Below, piece by piece: positions 1 to 6,871 of a stretch of DNA of 9,988 bases. The translations under genes were made by a program, and so were the position numbers. How positions within the stretch are numbered: the stretch's first letter is position 1; the number at the start of each line of letters is the position of its first letter. Location: assembly GCA_011375245.1 (NCBI GenBank), contig DRMA01000053.1:1-9988 (forward strand), read 5' to 3'. The notes below the pieces were generated by a model. That model had not been told where the DNA came from and searched no databases. It saw only the letters and a list, made by a program, of their open reading frames with translations. The stretch comes from Thiothrix sp. GTDB lineage: Bacteria > Pseudomonadota > Gammaproteobacteria > Thiotrichales > Thiotrichaceae.

Positions 1-2
1 CC

Positions 3-1286
3 GATGATACTCCTTCAGATGTTCTGTTTTATATTCCCGTCACTAAGACATGGCTTGTTCAAGTGGTATTGGAACTCGTTTTAGTCTGCCATTCGTCTTT
101 TAGGGGGGTTATTGTTTTTTTTAGAGATATTTTTGATTATAAAATTGGGCTAGGCACGATTCATAATATTGTTCAGAATGCTATTGTAACCGCACAGGAT
201 CTACAAAAAAATGAAGATTTATCACCGATAAAAGCAGCGGCTAATGATGAAATATTTCAGGGGAATCAACCTGTTTTAGCAGGTGTTTGCCTCGATTCTA
301 CCTATGCTTATATGCTGTCAAAGGAGGCACATCGTGATGCAACGACATGGGGTGTTCATTTGTTGGATTGCAAGGATAAAGGATTTTATCCTGATTACAC
401 GATTTGTGATGGTGGCAAAGGAATGCGAGCAGGACAGCGTGAAGCCATGCCAGATGTTCCCTGTAATGGAGATGTCTTTCATATTGAAATGGAAATAGGA
501 AAAATATCTCGCAAGTTGAAAAACAAGGCTTATCGAATGATTAAAGAATCGGATAAGTTGAATAAAGCGATGCTGGGAAAAAAGAAGCCCTCAATAGAAG
601 CACTTGAAAAAGCAATGAAAAAAGAAAAGGAAGCGATTGAATGCGTTGATGATTTTCAGATTATTCAGCAATGGATACAACATGACCTATTGGAACTTAA
701 TGGATTGAGTCAAGAAACACGTCATGAATGCTATGATTTCATTGTCACAGAATTACAGCACTTGGAAGTCAACGCCACTTATGATATTCGTCCCATTCGC
801 GTCGCTCTACAAAAGCAAAAGGCTGATTTACTCGGCTTTGCTATTCGTTTAGATGATGATCTATGGGGCATTGTTCTTGAGCATAAACAGAGCATTGATC
901 GAATACGGGAAGTCGCAACCTTACAGAAAATGTCTTCTAAAACATCCCTCTACTGGGAAAAATACGCCACATTACAAAGTGCTTTGGGAATCTCTTTTAG
1001 AGCCATCATGAAAGCCATTGCACAGTGGCGAAGAGGATTTCATCGTGCCAGTTCTTTGGTTGAAAATTTGAATAGCCGATTACGTCAATACTTCTTTCTA
1101 CGCCGACAGATTGGGGGTGGCTATCTGGATTTACTTCGCTTTTACTTCAACCACCGTGTTTATGAGCGGAGTCAGCGTCCTGAAAGAACAGGACGCTCTC
1201 CTGCTGAATTAATGACAGGTAAAAAGCACCCACATTGGCTTGAGATGCTCGGTTTTACACGGTTTAAAAAACCAATCTCCCACTAA
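3..1286 (+). CDS. DDE transposase, 5' end outside the window
   Basis: Probable transposase of an insertion sequence, cutting and joining DNA at the element's ends. The frame is open from base 3 with no stop. The GTG at 63 is only the first possible start codon inside the window, and the protein almost certainly begins upstream. Numbering from that GTG, a DDE-like triad is visible: D78 in GVCLDSTYAYM, D116 in YTICDGGKGM and E334 in SSLVENLNSRLRQYF. The second D and the E are 218 residues apart, separated by a charged, mainly helical segment (about 145-290), as in transposases with an insertion domain. The C-terminus (NHR, then RTGRSPAELMTG) resembles the conserved tail of such enzymes. No frameshift or internal stop is seen, so the visible part may be intact. 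I cannot assign the IS family with confidence. The left end is off-window and I could not define terminal inverted repeats. Confidence 0.75.
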   Translation, partial: DDTPSDVLFYIPVTKTWLVQVVLELVLVCHSSFRGVIVFFRDIFDYKIGLGTIHNIVQNAIVTAQDLQKNEDLSPIKAAANDEIFQGNQPVLAGVCLDSTYAYMLSKEAHRDATTWGVHLLDCKDKGFYPDYTICDGGKGMRAGQREAMPDVPCNGDVFHIEMEIGKISRKLKNKAYRMIKESDKLNKAMLGKKKPSIEALEKAMKKEKEAIECVDDFQIIQQWIQHDLLELNGLSQETRHECYDFIVTELQHLEVNATYDIRPIRVALQKQKADLLGFAIRLDDDLWGIVLEHKQSIDRIREVATLQKMSSKTSLYWEKYATLQSALGISFRAIMKAIAQWRRGFHRASSLVENLNSRLRQYFFLRRQIGGGYLDLLRFYFNHRVYERSQRPERTGRSPAELMTGKKHPHWLEMLGFTRFKKPISH

Positions 1287-1477
1287 AAACGCTATTACTC
1301 GTTAAGATTTTTTATTTTTTCTTCGCAAGATGAGGAAAGTATTCTTGTGCCTGTGTTACCTAAAATCAGGCTATTTTGAACCATGCCGAATTATTGAGTA
1401 ACTTGGAACAACAAAAGGGGGCGATGATTTTTTGGATAAAGAACGACGCTTTTTAGCGTCTTATTTCAATTAACAAT
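1287..1477. other. Spacer between transposase and pqiC
   Basis: No convincing gene is visible. Just after the transposase stop, a very short stem (AACG at 1288-1291 with CGTT at 1300-1303) precedes two T6 runs (1308-1313 and 1315-1320), a possible weak terminator for the transposase. The right boundary of the insertion sequence presumably lies in this stretch, but it cannot be placed without the left end. The distal part holds the hairpin listed separately. Confidence 0.4.
1445..1466. terminator. Hairpin at the 3' end of the pqi operon
   Basis: GACGCT (1445-1450) and AGCGTC (1455-1460) form a perfect 6-bp stem closed by TTTT. On the plus strand TTATTT follows. On the minus strand GTTCTTT follows, about 30 nt past the pqiC stop. 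The T-tracts are interrupted on both strands, so it could be a weak bidirectional terminator separating the operon from the transposase gene. Confidence 0.5.
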
Positions 1478-2083
1478 TCAGTCTGCAAGAATACGCCCCA
1501 CTATTTCCACGGATAACTGTCGCAATAACTCACTCAAGCTTGCCGCATAACTGGCATAACCACTGCCTTTCACCATAACGCTATACTGTGAATGTTCTGC
1601 CAGCTTATCCTTTCCTGCATTGGCAACACGTAACCACCAACGCGCCTTTAATATGGCTTTCCCGCCTAACTCACCATCCAGTTGTTGGATTTTAATACGA
1701 ACTTGGTAATCAGGCTTAAAATGCTGTTTCCATGGAAAATGCTCAACCTGTTTGGTGCCTAACAAGTTTGCTAGATTATCCGCAACCACTTGTGTCACAT
1801 CTTCCTTTAACGAGCCACCCCATTGATGTTCTTCAGCCATTTTAATTTCATGCTGATTTTTGCGGGTAATAATTTGTGGATGCTTCAGCAGGCGTGGCAA
1901 CTTTACTGGACCAATCCCCAGCCGTAGTTGCTGAGTACTGAGCGGTTTAGCCTCTGCAAGTGCTGACAATGCGTAAAAACGGGTTGTATCCCCTCCCGTA
2001 ATACTTGAACACCCTGTTAGCACTACCACCATAAGCAACGAGGTAACTATCATCAATGTTTTAAACGTGCTGTATGCTTTCAT
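1478..2083 (-). CDS. pqiC: PqiC-family outer-membrane lipoprotein
   Basis: A 201-residue lipoprotein of the ABC-type transport auxiliary (DUF330/YmbA) family, the outer-membrane partner of the MCE protein PqiB. A hydrophobic signal (about 8-23) ends in the lipobox LTGC, making C25 the lipidated residue. The next residues are Ser-Ser rather than Asp, which predicts sorting to the outer membrane. The mature part starts with the family-typical TRFYALSAL, followed by LGIGPVKLPRLL and a pairing of basic and aromatic strands. Length is close to E. coli PqiC (about 187). The start is supported by an AGGAAG ribosome site (2089-2094) that overlaps the TAG stop of pqiB, 5 nt before the ATG. This spacing implies translation linked to pqiB. 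It is the last gene of the operon. Confidence 0.88.
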   Translation of the reverse strand: MKAYSTFKTLMIVTSLLMVVVLTGCSSITGGDTTRFYALSALAEAKPLSTQQLRLGIGPVKLPRLLKHPQIITRKNQHEIKMAEEHQWGGSLKEDVTQVVADNLANLLGTKQVEHFPWKQHFKPDYQVRIKIQQLDGELGGKAILKARWWLRVANAGKDKLAEHSQYSVMVKGSGYASYAASLSELLRQLSVEIVGRILAD

Positions 2084-2092
2084 CAGTGCTTC

Positions 2093-3829
2093 CTATTTTC
2101 CTAGCAAAAGTGCATTGGGTTTGCGTTGAATAGTATCAGCTAACACGGAGAAAGAATTAGCTGCCTCACTCACCTCTTCCAACAATAAACGCAATTCATA
2201 TTGCATTGCTGAATCTTCGCCCAACGTATTATTGGCCGTTTTAAGGGTTTTACGGGCATCACCTAATGCACCATCCATTTTTGCCATCACCTGCTTCATC
2301 TGCTTGGTAAGTGGCACGGTTTCTTTATTTAACTTACCTGATATCGCATGAGTATTTTTTAACGTTCCTGAAAGCTCATCCAGTGAAGCAACTAATTGAG
2401 GGCGAACTTCAACTAATAAATTATTCACATTAGTTAAAATATCCGCCAGCTTCTTGGTTGATTTACTAATATTAGGTGAATTCATTAACTTACGTGCATC
2501 ACTAATACCTAGTCGAACCTGTGTCACAATTTCAGCGGCACTACTTGCCAGTTTATCCGTCAAGCCTTCCACCGTTGGAATTTCGGGATAACCCAAGTCA
2601 TTATTACTTAACATTGTTACCCGTTTTGCTGCTTCTTCTTTAGCAAAAACCAGCGAGACGACTTTCGTACCTAAAATAAAATTTGAGGTTGATAATTGTC
2701 CACGCCACCCTTTTTTAACCAAGCGTTTAATCACCGCTTTGGCATCATCCTTATTACTTTCAAACGATAGCTTATCAACATACAGTGACACTAGAACAGG
2801 AATCTTTAAATCACCACTTTTATCATCAATTTTTAACTGGATATCTTCCACCTTACCAACTTTAATGCCCTGATATTCCACAATAGAATTAACACTTAAC
2901 CCCGTTACACTCCCAGAAAAATGCATCAAATAATAAATAAGTTCGCCTTGGTTTTTCTCCTGTGCATCTTCATGACTGGCATAAAGCGGAAAAGTCATAC
3001 CATCAATCACAGGTAAACTTTCCATCTGGTTCTGGGGTGTCTCAAAGGCTAAGCCCCCCACTAATAATGAAACAAGAGACTCCATCCGCGCGGTCATTTC
3101 ACCTGTGGCTGAAAGCTTGACATCAATACCACTCACATTCCAAAAACGAGTATTGCGTTTAATCATTTTATCGTAAGGTGCATAGACAAAAATGGTCATA
3201 TTCACCGTATCATTATCATCATTTAGCGTGTAACGTATCACCTCACCCACGGTAATTTGTCGATAATAAACAGGCGAGCCTACATCAACAGAGCCTAATT
3301 TATTGGCCTGTAATACAAACTGACTGCCACTGGAATAGGAGGTAATCTGTGGTGGCTCTTCTAAGCCTTTATACACTTTTTTAGCCTCACTGGGTTTACC
3401 TGGATCCATGCCAATATAAATCCCTGACAATAATGTCGTCAAACCACTAATCCCTTTCATCGTAACCCGTGGACGTACTACCCAAAAAGAAGTTTCCTCA
3501 CCAAGATGCTGTGCCATTGAGGGGACAATTTCAACAGTAACTAATACCTTCTTCAAACTACTATCAAGCTTCACATTAGTTACCTTACCCACCGTTACGT
3601 CTTTATAACGCACAGGGGTTTTTTTTATTTCAATGCCCTCTGCCTTATCAAAGGTCAGCACAATTTCTTGACCTTTTTCACTGTAAACCTTATAGACCAA
3701 CCAACCACCAACCAATGCAGCAATTAAGGGAATAAACCAGATAAATGAAAAACGCGATTGTTGCTCAATCTGAGCCATTTGCATGTCAGACACATTAGGC
3801 AAGTTTTGCGACTGAAAAGGCTTATCCAT
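2093..3829 (-). CDS. pqiB: PqiB, three-domain MCE intermembrane transport protein
   Basis: A periplasm-spanning lipid-transport protein anchored in the inner membrane. In known homologues it forms a hexameric tube of stacked MCE rings topped by a helical needle reaching the outer-membrane lipoprotein PqiC. Here, 578 residues: a short cytoplasmic tail, one membrane helix (about 29-48), three MCE repeats (starting near 54, 169 and 296, each with a VRYKDVTVGKV / VYYRQITVGEV / VEYQGIKVGKV core), then a helical C-terminus (about 420-565) rich in heptad-like L/A/V. E. coli PqiB is 546 residues. I chose the ATG at 3829 over the in-frame ATG at 3889. An AAGGA site (3838-3842) sits 8 nt before it, and the ATG overlaps the upstream pqiA stop by 8 nt. 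The extra 20 residues of the longer form lie in pqiA coding sequence and look unlike the family N-terminus. Confidence 0.92.
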   Translation of the reverse strand: MDKPFQSQNLPNVSDMQMAQIEQQSRFSFIWFIPLIAALVGGWLVYKVYSEKGQEIVLTFDKAEGIEIKKTPVRYKDVTVGKVTNVKLDSSLKKVLVTVEIVPSMAQHLGEETSFWVVRPRVTMKGISGLTTLLSGIYIGMDPGKPSEAKKVYKGLEEPPQITSYSSGSQFVLQANKLGSVDVGSPVYYRQITVGEVIRYTLNDDNDTVNMTIFVYAPYDKMIKRNTRFWNVSGIDVKLSATGEMTARMESLVSLLVGGLAFETPQNQMESLPVIDGMTFPLYASHEDAQEKNQGELIYYLMHFSGSVTGLSVNSIVEYQGIKVGKVEDIQLKIDDKSGDLKIPVLVSLYVDKLSFESNKDDAKAVIKRLVKKGWRGQLSTSNFILGTKVVSLVFAKEEAAKRVTMLSNNDLGYPEIPTVEGLTDKLASSAAEIVTQVRLGISDARKLMNSPNISKSTKKLADILTNVNNLLVEVRPQLVASLDELSGTLKNTHAISGKLNKETVPLTKQMKQVMAKMDGALGDARKTLKTANNTLGEDSAMQYELRLLLEEVSEAANSFSVLADTIQRKPNALLLGK

Positions 3830-4541
3830 GAGACTTATCCTTATTTTCCATATTTTCTGTATTTTTTGTATTGTCCGTTTCCATTGCATCCCAAATCAGT
3901 CGTGGGTCAAACGTATGCGCAGCAAACATGGTTAATACCACCACCACCGCAAAAGATAATGCACCAAGCCCCGCATCAACCGAGGCAATATTCCCAAACT
4001 GAACTAATGCCACTAAAATAGCCACCACAAAAATATCAACCATCGACCAACGCCCCACAAATTCGGTAATATGAAACAACTTTTTACGTTCAATCGGTCG
4101 CCAATGCGAGCGAAAATGAACACTGAGTAACAACCCTGCCATAACTAATAATTTTAAGAAGGGAATAACAATACTGGCAACAAAAACAATCAGTGCCAAC
4201 GGCCACATTCCGCCCTCAATAAGATGAATAATACCCTGCATAATCGTATCAGGCTGCCCAGTGCCTAAATATGTCACATTCATAATCGGTAAAATATTTG
4301 CTGGAATATACATAAATGCTGCTGCAAGCAATAACGCCCATGTTTTACTCAAGCTATTAGGAATACGTGACTGTAAATGCGCCTGACAACAAGGACAACG
4401 TAAAACATTTTTGTGATGCTTTCTTGTTATGGGTAATGATGCAGGTAAACGTGAAACGGTATGGCAATGTTTACACCCAATTAGCCCAAGGGTGAGTGCA
4501 CTTGCAGATTCTCGCACAAAAGTGCGGTCAATAGATGTCAT
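3822..4541 (-). CDS. pqiA: PqiA, C-terminal-half protein
   Basis: Inner-membrane PqiA-domain protein, 239 residues, corresponding to the second of the two homologous halves fused in E. coli PqiA (417 residues). A cytoplasmic zinc-ribbon-like head has two CxxC pairs (C23/C26 and C49/C52). Four membrane segments follow at about 66-86, 113-140, 165-184 and 191-209, with the family motif GRWSMVDIFVVA at 163-174. The tail after 219 is hydrophilic low-complexity (Asn/Glu/Lys, with repeated EN and NT). Its ATG overlaps the stop of the preceding PqiA-like gene as ATGA (4538-4541). No good Shine-Dalgarno sequence precedes it, so translation is probably coupled. The 3' end overlaps pqiB by 8 nt. It likely works together with the other half and PqiB, with an exact role in lipid loading not settled. 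Confidence 0.9.
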   Translation of the reverse strand: MTSIDRTFVRESASALTLGLIGCKHCHTVSRLPASLPITRKHHKNVLRCPCCQAHLQSRIPNSLSKTWALLLAAAFMYIPANILPIMNVTYLGTGQPDTIMQGIIHLIEGGMWPLALIVFVASIVIPFLKLLVMAGLLLSVHFRSHWRPIERKKLFHITEFVGRWSMVDIFVVAILVALVQFGNIASVDAGLGALSFAVVVVLTMFAAHTFDPRLIWDAMETDNTKNTENMENKDKSHG

Positions 4542-5179
4542 GGATGATGCCCGTCAGGATGCCAGATAGTATTGGAGTTTAAAGAAAGACTTAAGAAAGA
4601 TAATACAATAATCAGGCAAATGAATGAATATAAAGAGACTCCCATAATAATATCCGCTAAATCGCCTAACTTAACCCCTGCGACTAAAATGGCTAACATA
4701 AATACTTCTAACATTCCCCATATCTCAGTACTGTGTAAAAAGCGAAATAAAGATGCCGTAACGGGAGTTTGATAGTGCAATTTAGTCACAATCAACACAA
4801 ATAAAGTTCCCAGCAAGCTTATCGCAGGAAAAATAAACGTGGTAAATAAAACCAGTAATGCCAACCATGGGCGATCTCGGTTATAAAGTTCTATACTTGC
4901 TGAAAGCAACGTTCCATCATAGGCAATGCCTTGTGCCTTGAGTGATAATAATGGAAAAAGATTCGATAAAATAAACAGAATAATCCCCGTCAATACCAAT
5001 GCAAGGCTACGGTTTAGTGAGTTTTTTTTCCGTGTTTCTAACACACTATGACAACGTAAACAGTGTGCAGCCTCATTATCACGCAGCTTTGGTACTGCTT
5101 GTACAAGGTCGCAATCTTGACAGACACGTAAGAACGTTTCAGGTTGAGATTGGGATTGAGGTCGCTCGCCTTGTTGCAT
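4538..5179 (-). CDS. pqiA: PqiA, N-terminal-half protein
   Basis: First gene of the pqi operon: a 213-residue PqiA-domain membrane protein matching the first half of E. coli PqiA. A zinc-ribbon-like head has C20/C23 and C40/C43. Membrane helices lie at about 58-80, 106-131, 153-172 and 181-202. The WGMLEVFMLAIL stretch (154-165) matches the conserved WSMxDxF motif of the domain, with Glu at the usual Asp position. The start is the only Met near the N-terminus. The nearest purine-rich site, AGGA (minus-strand read of 5193-5196), is 13 nt upstream, longer than usual, so initiation may be inefficient or the site different. It overlaps the second PqiA gene by 4 nt. Two intact genes with complete domains argue for a natural split rather than a frameshift. 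Confidence 0.9.
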   Translation of the reverse strand: MQQGERPQSQSQPETFLRVCQDCDLVQAVPKLRDNEAAHCLRCHSVLETRKKNSLNRSLALVLTGIILFILSNLFPLLSLKAQGIAYDGTLLSASIELYNRDRPWLALLVLFTTFIFPAISLLGTLFVLIVTKLHYQTPVTASLFRFLHSTEIWGMLEVFMLAILVAGVKLGDLADIIMGVSLYSFICLIIVLSFLSLSLNSNTIWHPDGHHP

Positions 5180-5406
5180 AATAAATAAATTATCCTATTG
5201 GGATGATAATTAATGATAATGACTAGGAATGTTAATAGTGGCTGAAATAATGGCTAACTACAAGAGTATTAACATAATTATCTGCACATCTCTATAAAGA
5301 TCACTGAATAAATATTGCTAAAAAAACGTACTAAAAAACCCGAATAGCATTGCATTAACTATTATAGAATTAAAACAATAAAATGGAATATTAAGAGGTA
5401 AAAACG
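5180..5406. promoter_or_regulatory. Divergent promoter region, pqi operon / small Cys4 protein
   Basis: 227 bp of very AT-rich sequence between two divergent starts, with no ORF worth reporting. It must hold the promoters for pqiA (-) and the small gene at 5407 (+), but I could not find a good -35/-10 pair for either. TTGTAG with CACTAT at 17-nt spacing exists on the minus strand (within 5221-5290) but matches consensus poorly. Tandem TGATAAT half-sites near the pqiA end are listed separately. Confidence 0.45.
5203..5220. promoter_or_regulatory. Tandem ATGATAAT half-sites upstream of pqiA
   Basis: ATGATAAT occurs at 5203-5210 and again at 5213-5220, one helical turn (10 bp) apart, 24-41 bp before the pqiA start codon. 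TGATAAT is the half-site of the Fur 7-1-7 model, but here the two copies are direct rather than inverted and the full 19-bp Fur consensus is matched poorly. It is a candidate operator, regulator unknown, and in an AT-rich spacer it could be chance. Confidence 0.3.
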
Positions 5407-5679
5407 ATGGGAGAAGAAGCTGAATTTAAACAATGCTTTGGTACATTTGATGACAGTAACCCAGCAAAAAGCTGTAGGGACTGTAGTAATAGCGGTCAAT
5501 GTGAAAGCTATAAACCAATACTCGAAAAACACAAAACATCCGCAGCAGAACAAGCAGTTGATGCATATATCCATGAAGAAACCGAACACAGACATCAACA
5601 AAATAGCAAGGTTGTTGGCTATACCATTACACTTGGCATACTTGCTCTGGTTTTTTGGCAGGTGATGAAAGAATTATAA
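5407..5679 (+). CDS. Small Cys4 protein with C-terminal membrane anchor
   Basis: I do not recognise this as a named family. The 90-residue protein has an N-terminal cysteine cluster C10-x12-C23-x2-C26-x5-C32, within CFGTFDDSNP and then CRDCSNSGQC, which could bind a metal such as zinc or form an Fe-S or disulfide site. A charged His/Glu-rich linker (about 36-68) leads to one hydrophobic helix (about 69-87) that ends almost at the C-terminus, a tail-anchored layout. There is no signal peptide, so the Cys domain should face the cytoplasm. CFG-x-[FY]-D followed by CxxC and a last Cys recurs, from memory, in assorted small or phage-related proteins. The start is well supported by AGAGG (5394-5398), 8 nt before the ATG. 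It is divergent from pqiA and convergent with metA. Overlapping ORFs in other frames are shadows. Confidence 0.7.
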   Translation: MGEEAEFKQCFGTFDDSNPAKSCRDCSNSGQCESYKPILEKHKTSAAEQAVDAYIHEETEHRHQQNSKVVGYTITLGILALVFWQVMKEL

Positions 5680-5687
5680 TTTATTGC

Positions 5688-5718
5688 AATTGCTTCCATC
5701 ATAAGTATGGAAGCAATT
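5688..5718. terminator. Perfect 12-bp hairpin between convergent genes
   Basis: AATTGCTTCCAT (5688-5699) pairs perfectly with ATGGAAGCAATT (5707-5718) around a 7-nt loop. It sits in the 51-bp gap between the ends of the Cys4 gene (+) and metA (-), where a shared bidirectional terminator is expected. No proper T-run follows on either strand, so it may act by RNA stabilisation or with a factor instead of as a classic intrinsic terminator. Confidence 0.6.
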
Positions 5719-5730
5719 ACCAACCAACTG

Positions 5731-6810
5731 CTATTTCAAATGCGCCTTAATCCCCAACGGGTCATTAGGATCAATACCCTCCATCAACGGCAAACCACGC
5801 ACAGGATTCGTACATTGATAAACTAACCCAAGCCAATTACTCACAATCGCAGACCCCGTATCGTGCCATGTATTATGTAAACGGGGTGTAATCAACATCT
5901 CAGGAAACATTGGCATAGGATCGCCCCGCTCTTTACACACTAGCAAACGCTGCTGATACTCATCACAAATCGCTTTGACAACAGTATCAAAATAATGAGT
6001 TGGAAAAGGCGGATAGCTGCTATTTACGCCTTGATAAAACAGTATGACTTCACGCTTATATTCTTTTAATAAACTAATCGCATCATATTCAGGGTGTCCT
6101 TGAAAATAGACAATACGCAAACCATCTTCACTCACGGCTAACTGCACGCCTGCCTCATCACTTTCTGCCAAAATAATGGTATCTGCTTCAGTAAACTGCT
6201 CAGCATCCACTTGATTAAAACGAGAATGCGGTACATCAAAACGCGTATTAATATTGCGTACTAAAGGATGAACCTGCTGGGTAATCGAATGGGGAAATAC
6301 ACCCCAGCGTTTATGCTTGAGATGCCGTCGTTTTTTGCCATGCAGGGCTTCCATGACCGCATGAGTTGCTAAACAAGAACATAACGTCGAAGTCACATGC
6401 TCTTTTGCCCATTCAACCACTTCAATTAAGGGCTGCCAAAACGGTTCATCCGCCAAATTTACTTCGGTCACATTAGCTCCCGTAATAATAAGCGCGTCTA
6501 ACCCCTGCTCTTGTAGGCTTTCAAAGCTCTCATAATAACGATCAATATAGTCTTGCGCCTTTTCACTACGCGGTAAAATTGGCAGGGTGAAAACATGCAA
6601 GTAAATTTGAATAATAGGATTGCTTTCACCCACCATACGAAAGAATTGTCTTTCTGTTGCGGCTAAAGCAGCATCAGGCATCATATTTAATAAACCAATA
6701 TGCTGCTCACGAATATCTTGCTGCTGCGCATGTTTAGTACGCAATATAGTTTGTCCTTCTTGCGCTAAACGCTCAAAGGTGGGTAAATTGTTGTGTGCTA
6801 CGAGTGGCAT
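5731..6810 (-). CDS. metA: Homoserine O-acyltransferase (MetA family)
   Basis: Cytoplasmic enzyme that acylates the hydroxyl of L-homoserine from an acyl-CoA, the committed step towards methionine. The protein is 359 residues (E. coli MetA is 309) and carries the family's class-I-amidotransferase-like fold signatures. These are the N-terminal HIGLLNMMPDAALAATE block, the nucleophile block TSTLCSCLATHA (nucleophile C146, with an extra C144), and FQGHPEYD with catalytic H239 and E241. The residue aligned with the succinyl/acetyl-determining position (Gly in E. coli, Glu in acetyl-CoA users) is T115 in TGANVTEV, so the acyl donor cannot be read from it. The start has a strong AGGAG site (6817-6821), 6 nt upstream. 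The gene follows the P-loop NTPase gene by 61 bp on the same strand. No SAM riboswitch fits in that gap. Confidence 0.92.
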   Translation of the reverse strand: MPLVAHNNLPTFERLAQEGQTILRTKHAQQQDIREQHIGLLNMMPDAALAATERQFFRMVGESNPIIQIYLHVFTLPILPRSEKAQDYIDRYYESFESLQEQGLDALIITGANVTEVNLADEPFWQPLIEVVEWAKEHVTSTLCSCLATHAVMEALHGKKRRHLKHKRWGVFPHSITQQVHPLVRNINTRFDVPHSRFNQVDAEQFTEADTIILAESDEAGVQLAVSEDGLRIVYFQGHPEYDAISLLKEYKREVILFYQGVNSSYPPFPTHYFDTVVKAICDEYQQRLLVCKERGDPMPMFPEMLITPRLHNTWHDTGSAIVSNWLGLVYQCTNPVRGLPLMEGIDPNDPLGIKAHLK

Positions 6811-6871
6811 AGCCGTCTCCTACATTGAGTGGGGTAACCTTATTGATTATCTTAATTATCCCTACAAAAAA

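Noticed and set aside
3830..3889. Longer pqiB starting at 3889
   Set aside because: It adds 20 residues inside the pqiA C-half, without a ribosome site, while ATG 3829 has AAGGA at good spacing and a typical short overlap.
3758..4021. 87-residue plus-strand ORF
   Set aside because: It lies antisense to pqiB and pqiA, is proline/tyrosine-rich with no domain, and has no supporting context.
4538..4541. Frameshifted, broken pqiA
   Set aside because: Both parts have complete heads and four membrane helices, with proper starts and stops joined by an ATGA overlap. This is typical of two real genes.
6811..6871. SAM riboswitch before metA
   Set aside because: The 61-bp gap is too short and shows no nested stems of a known SAM aptamer.
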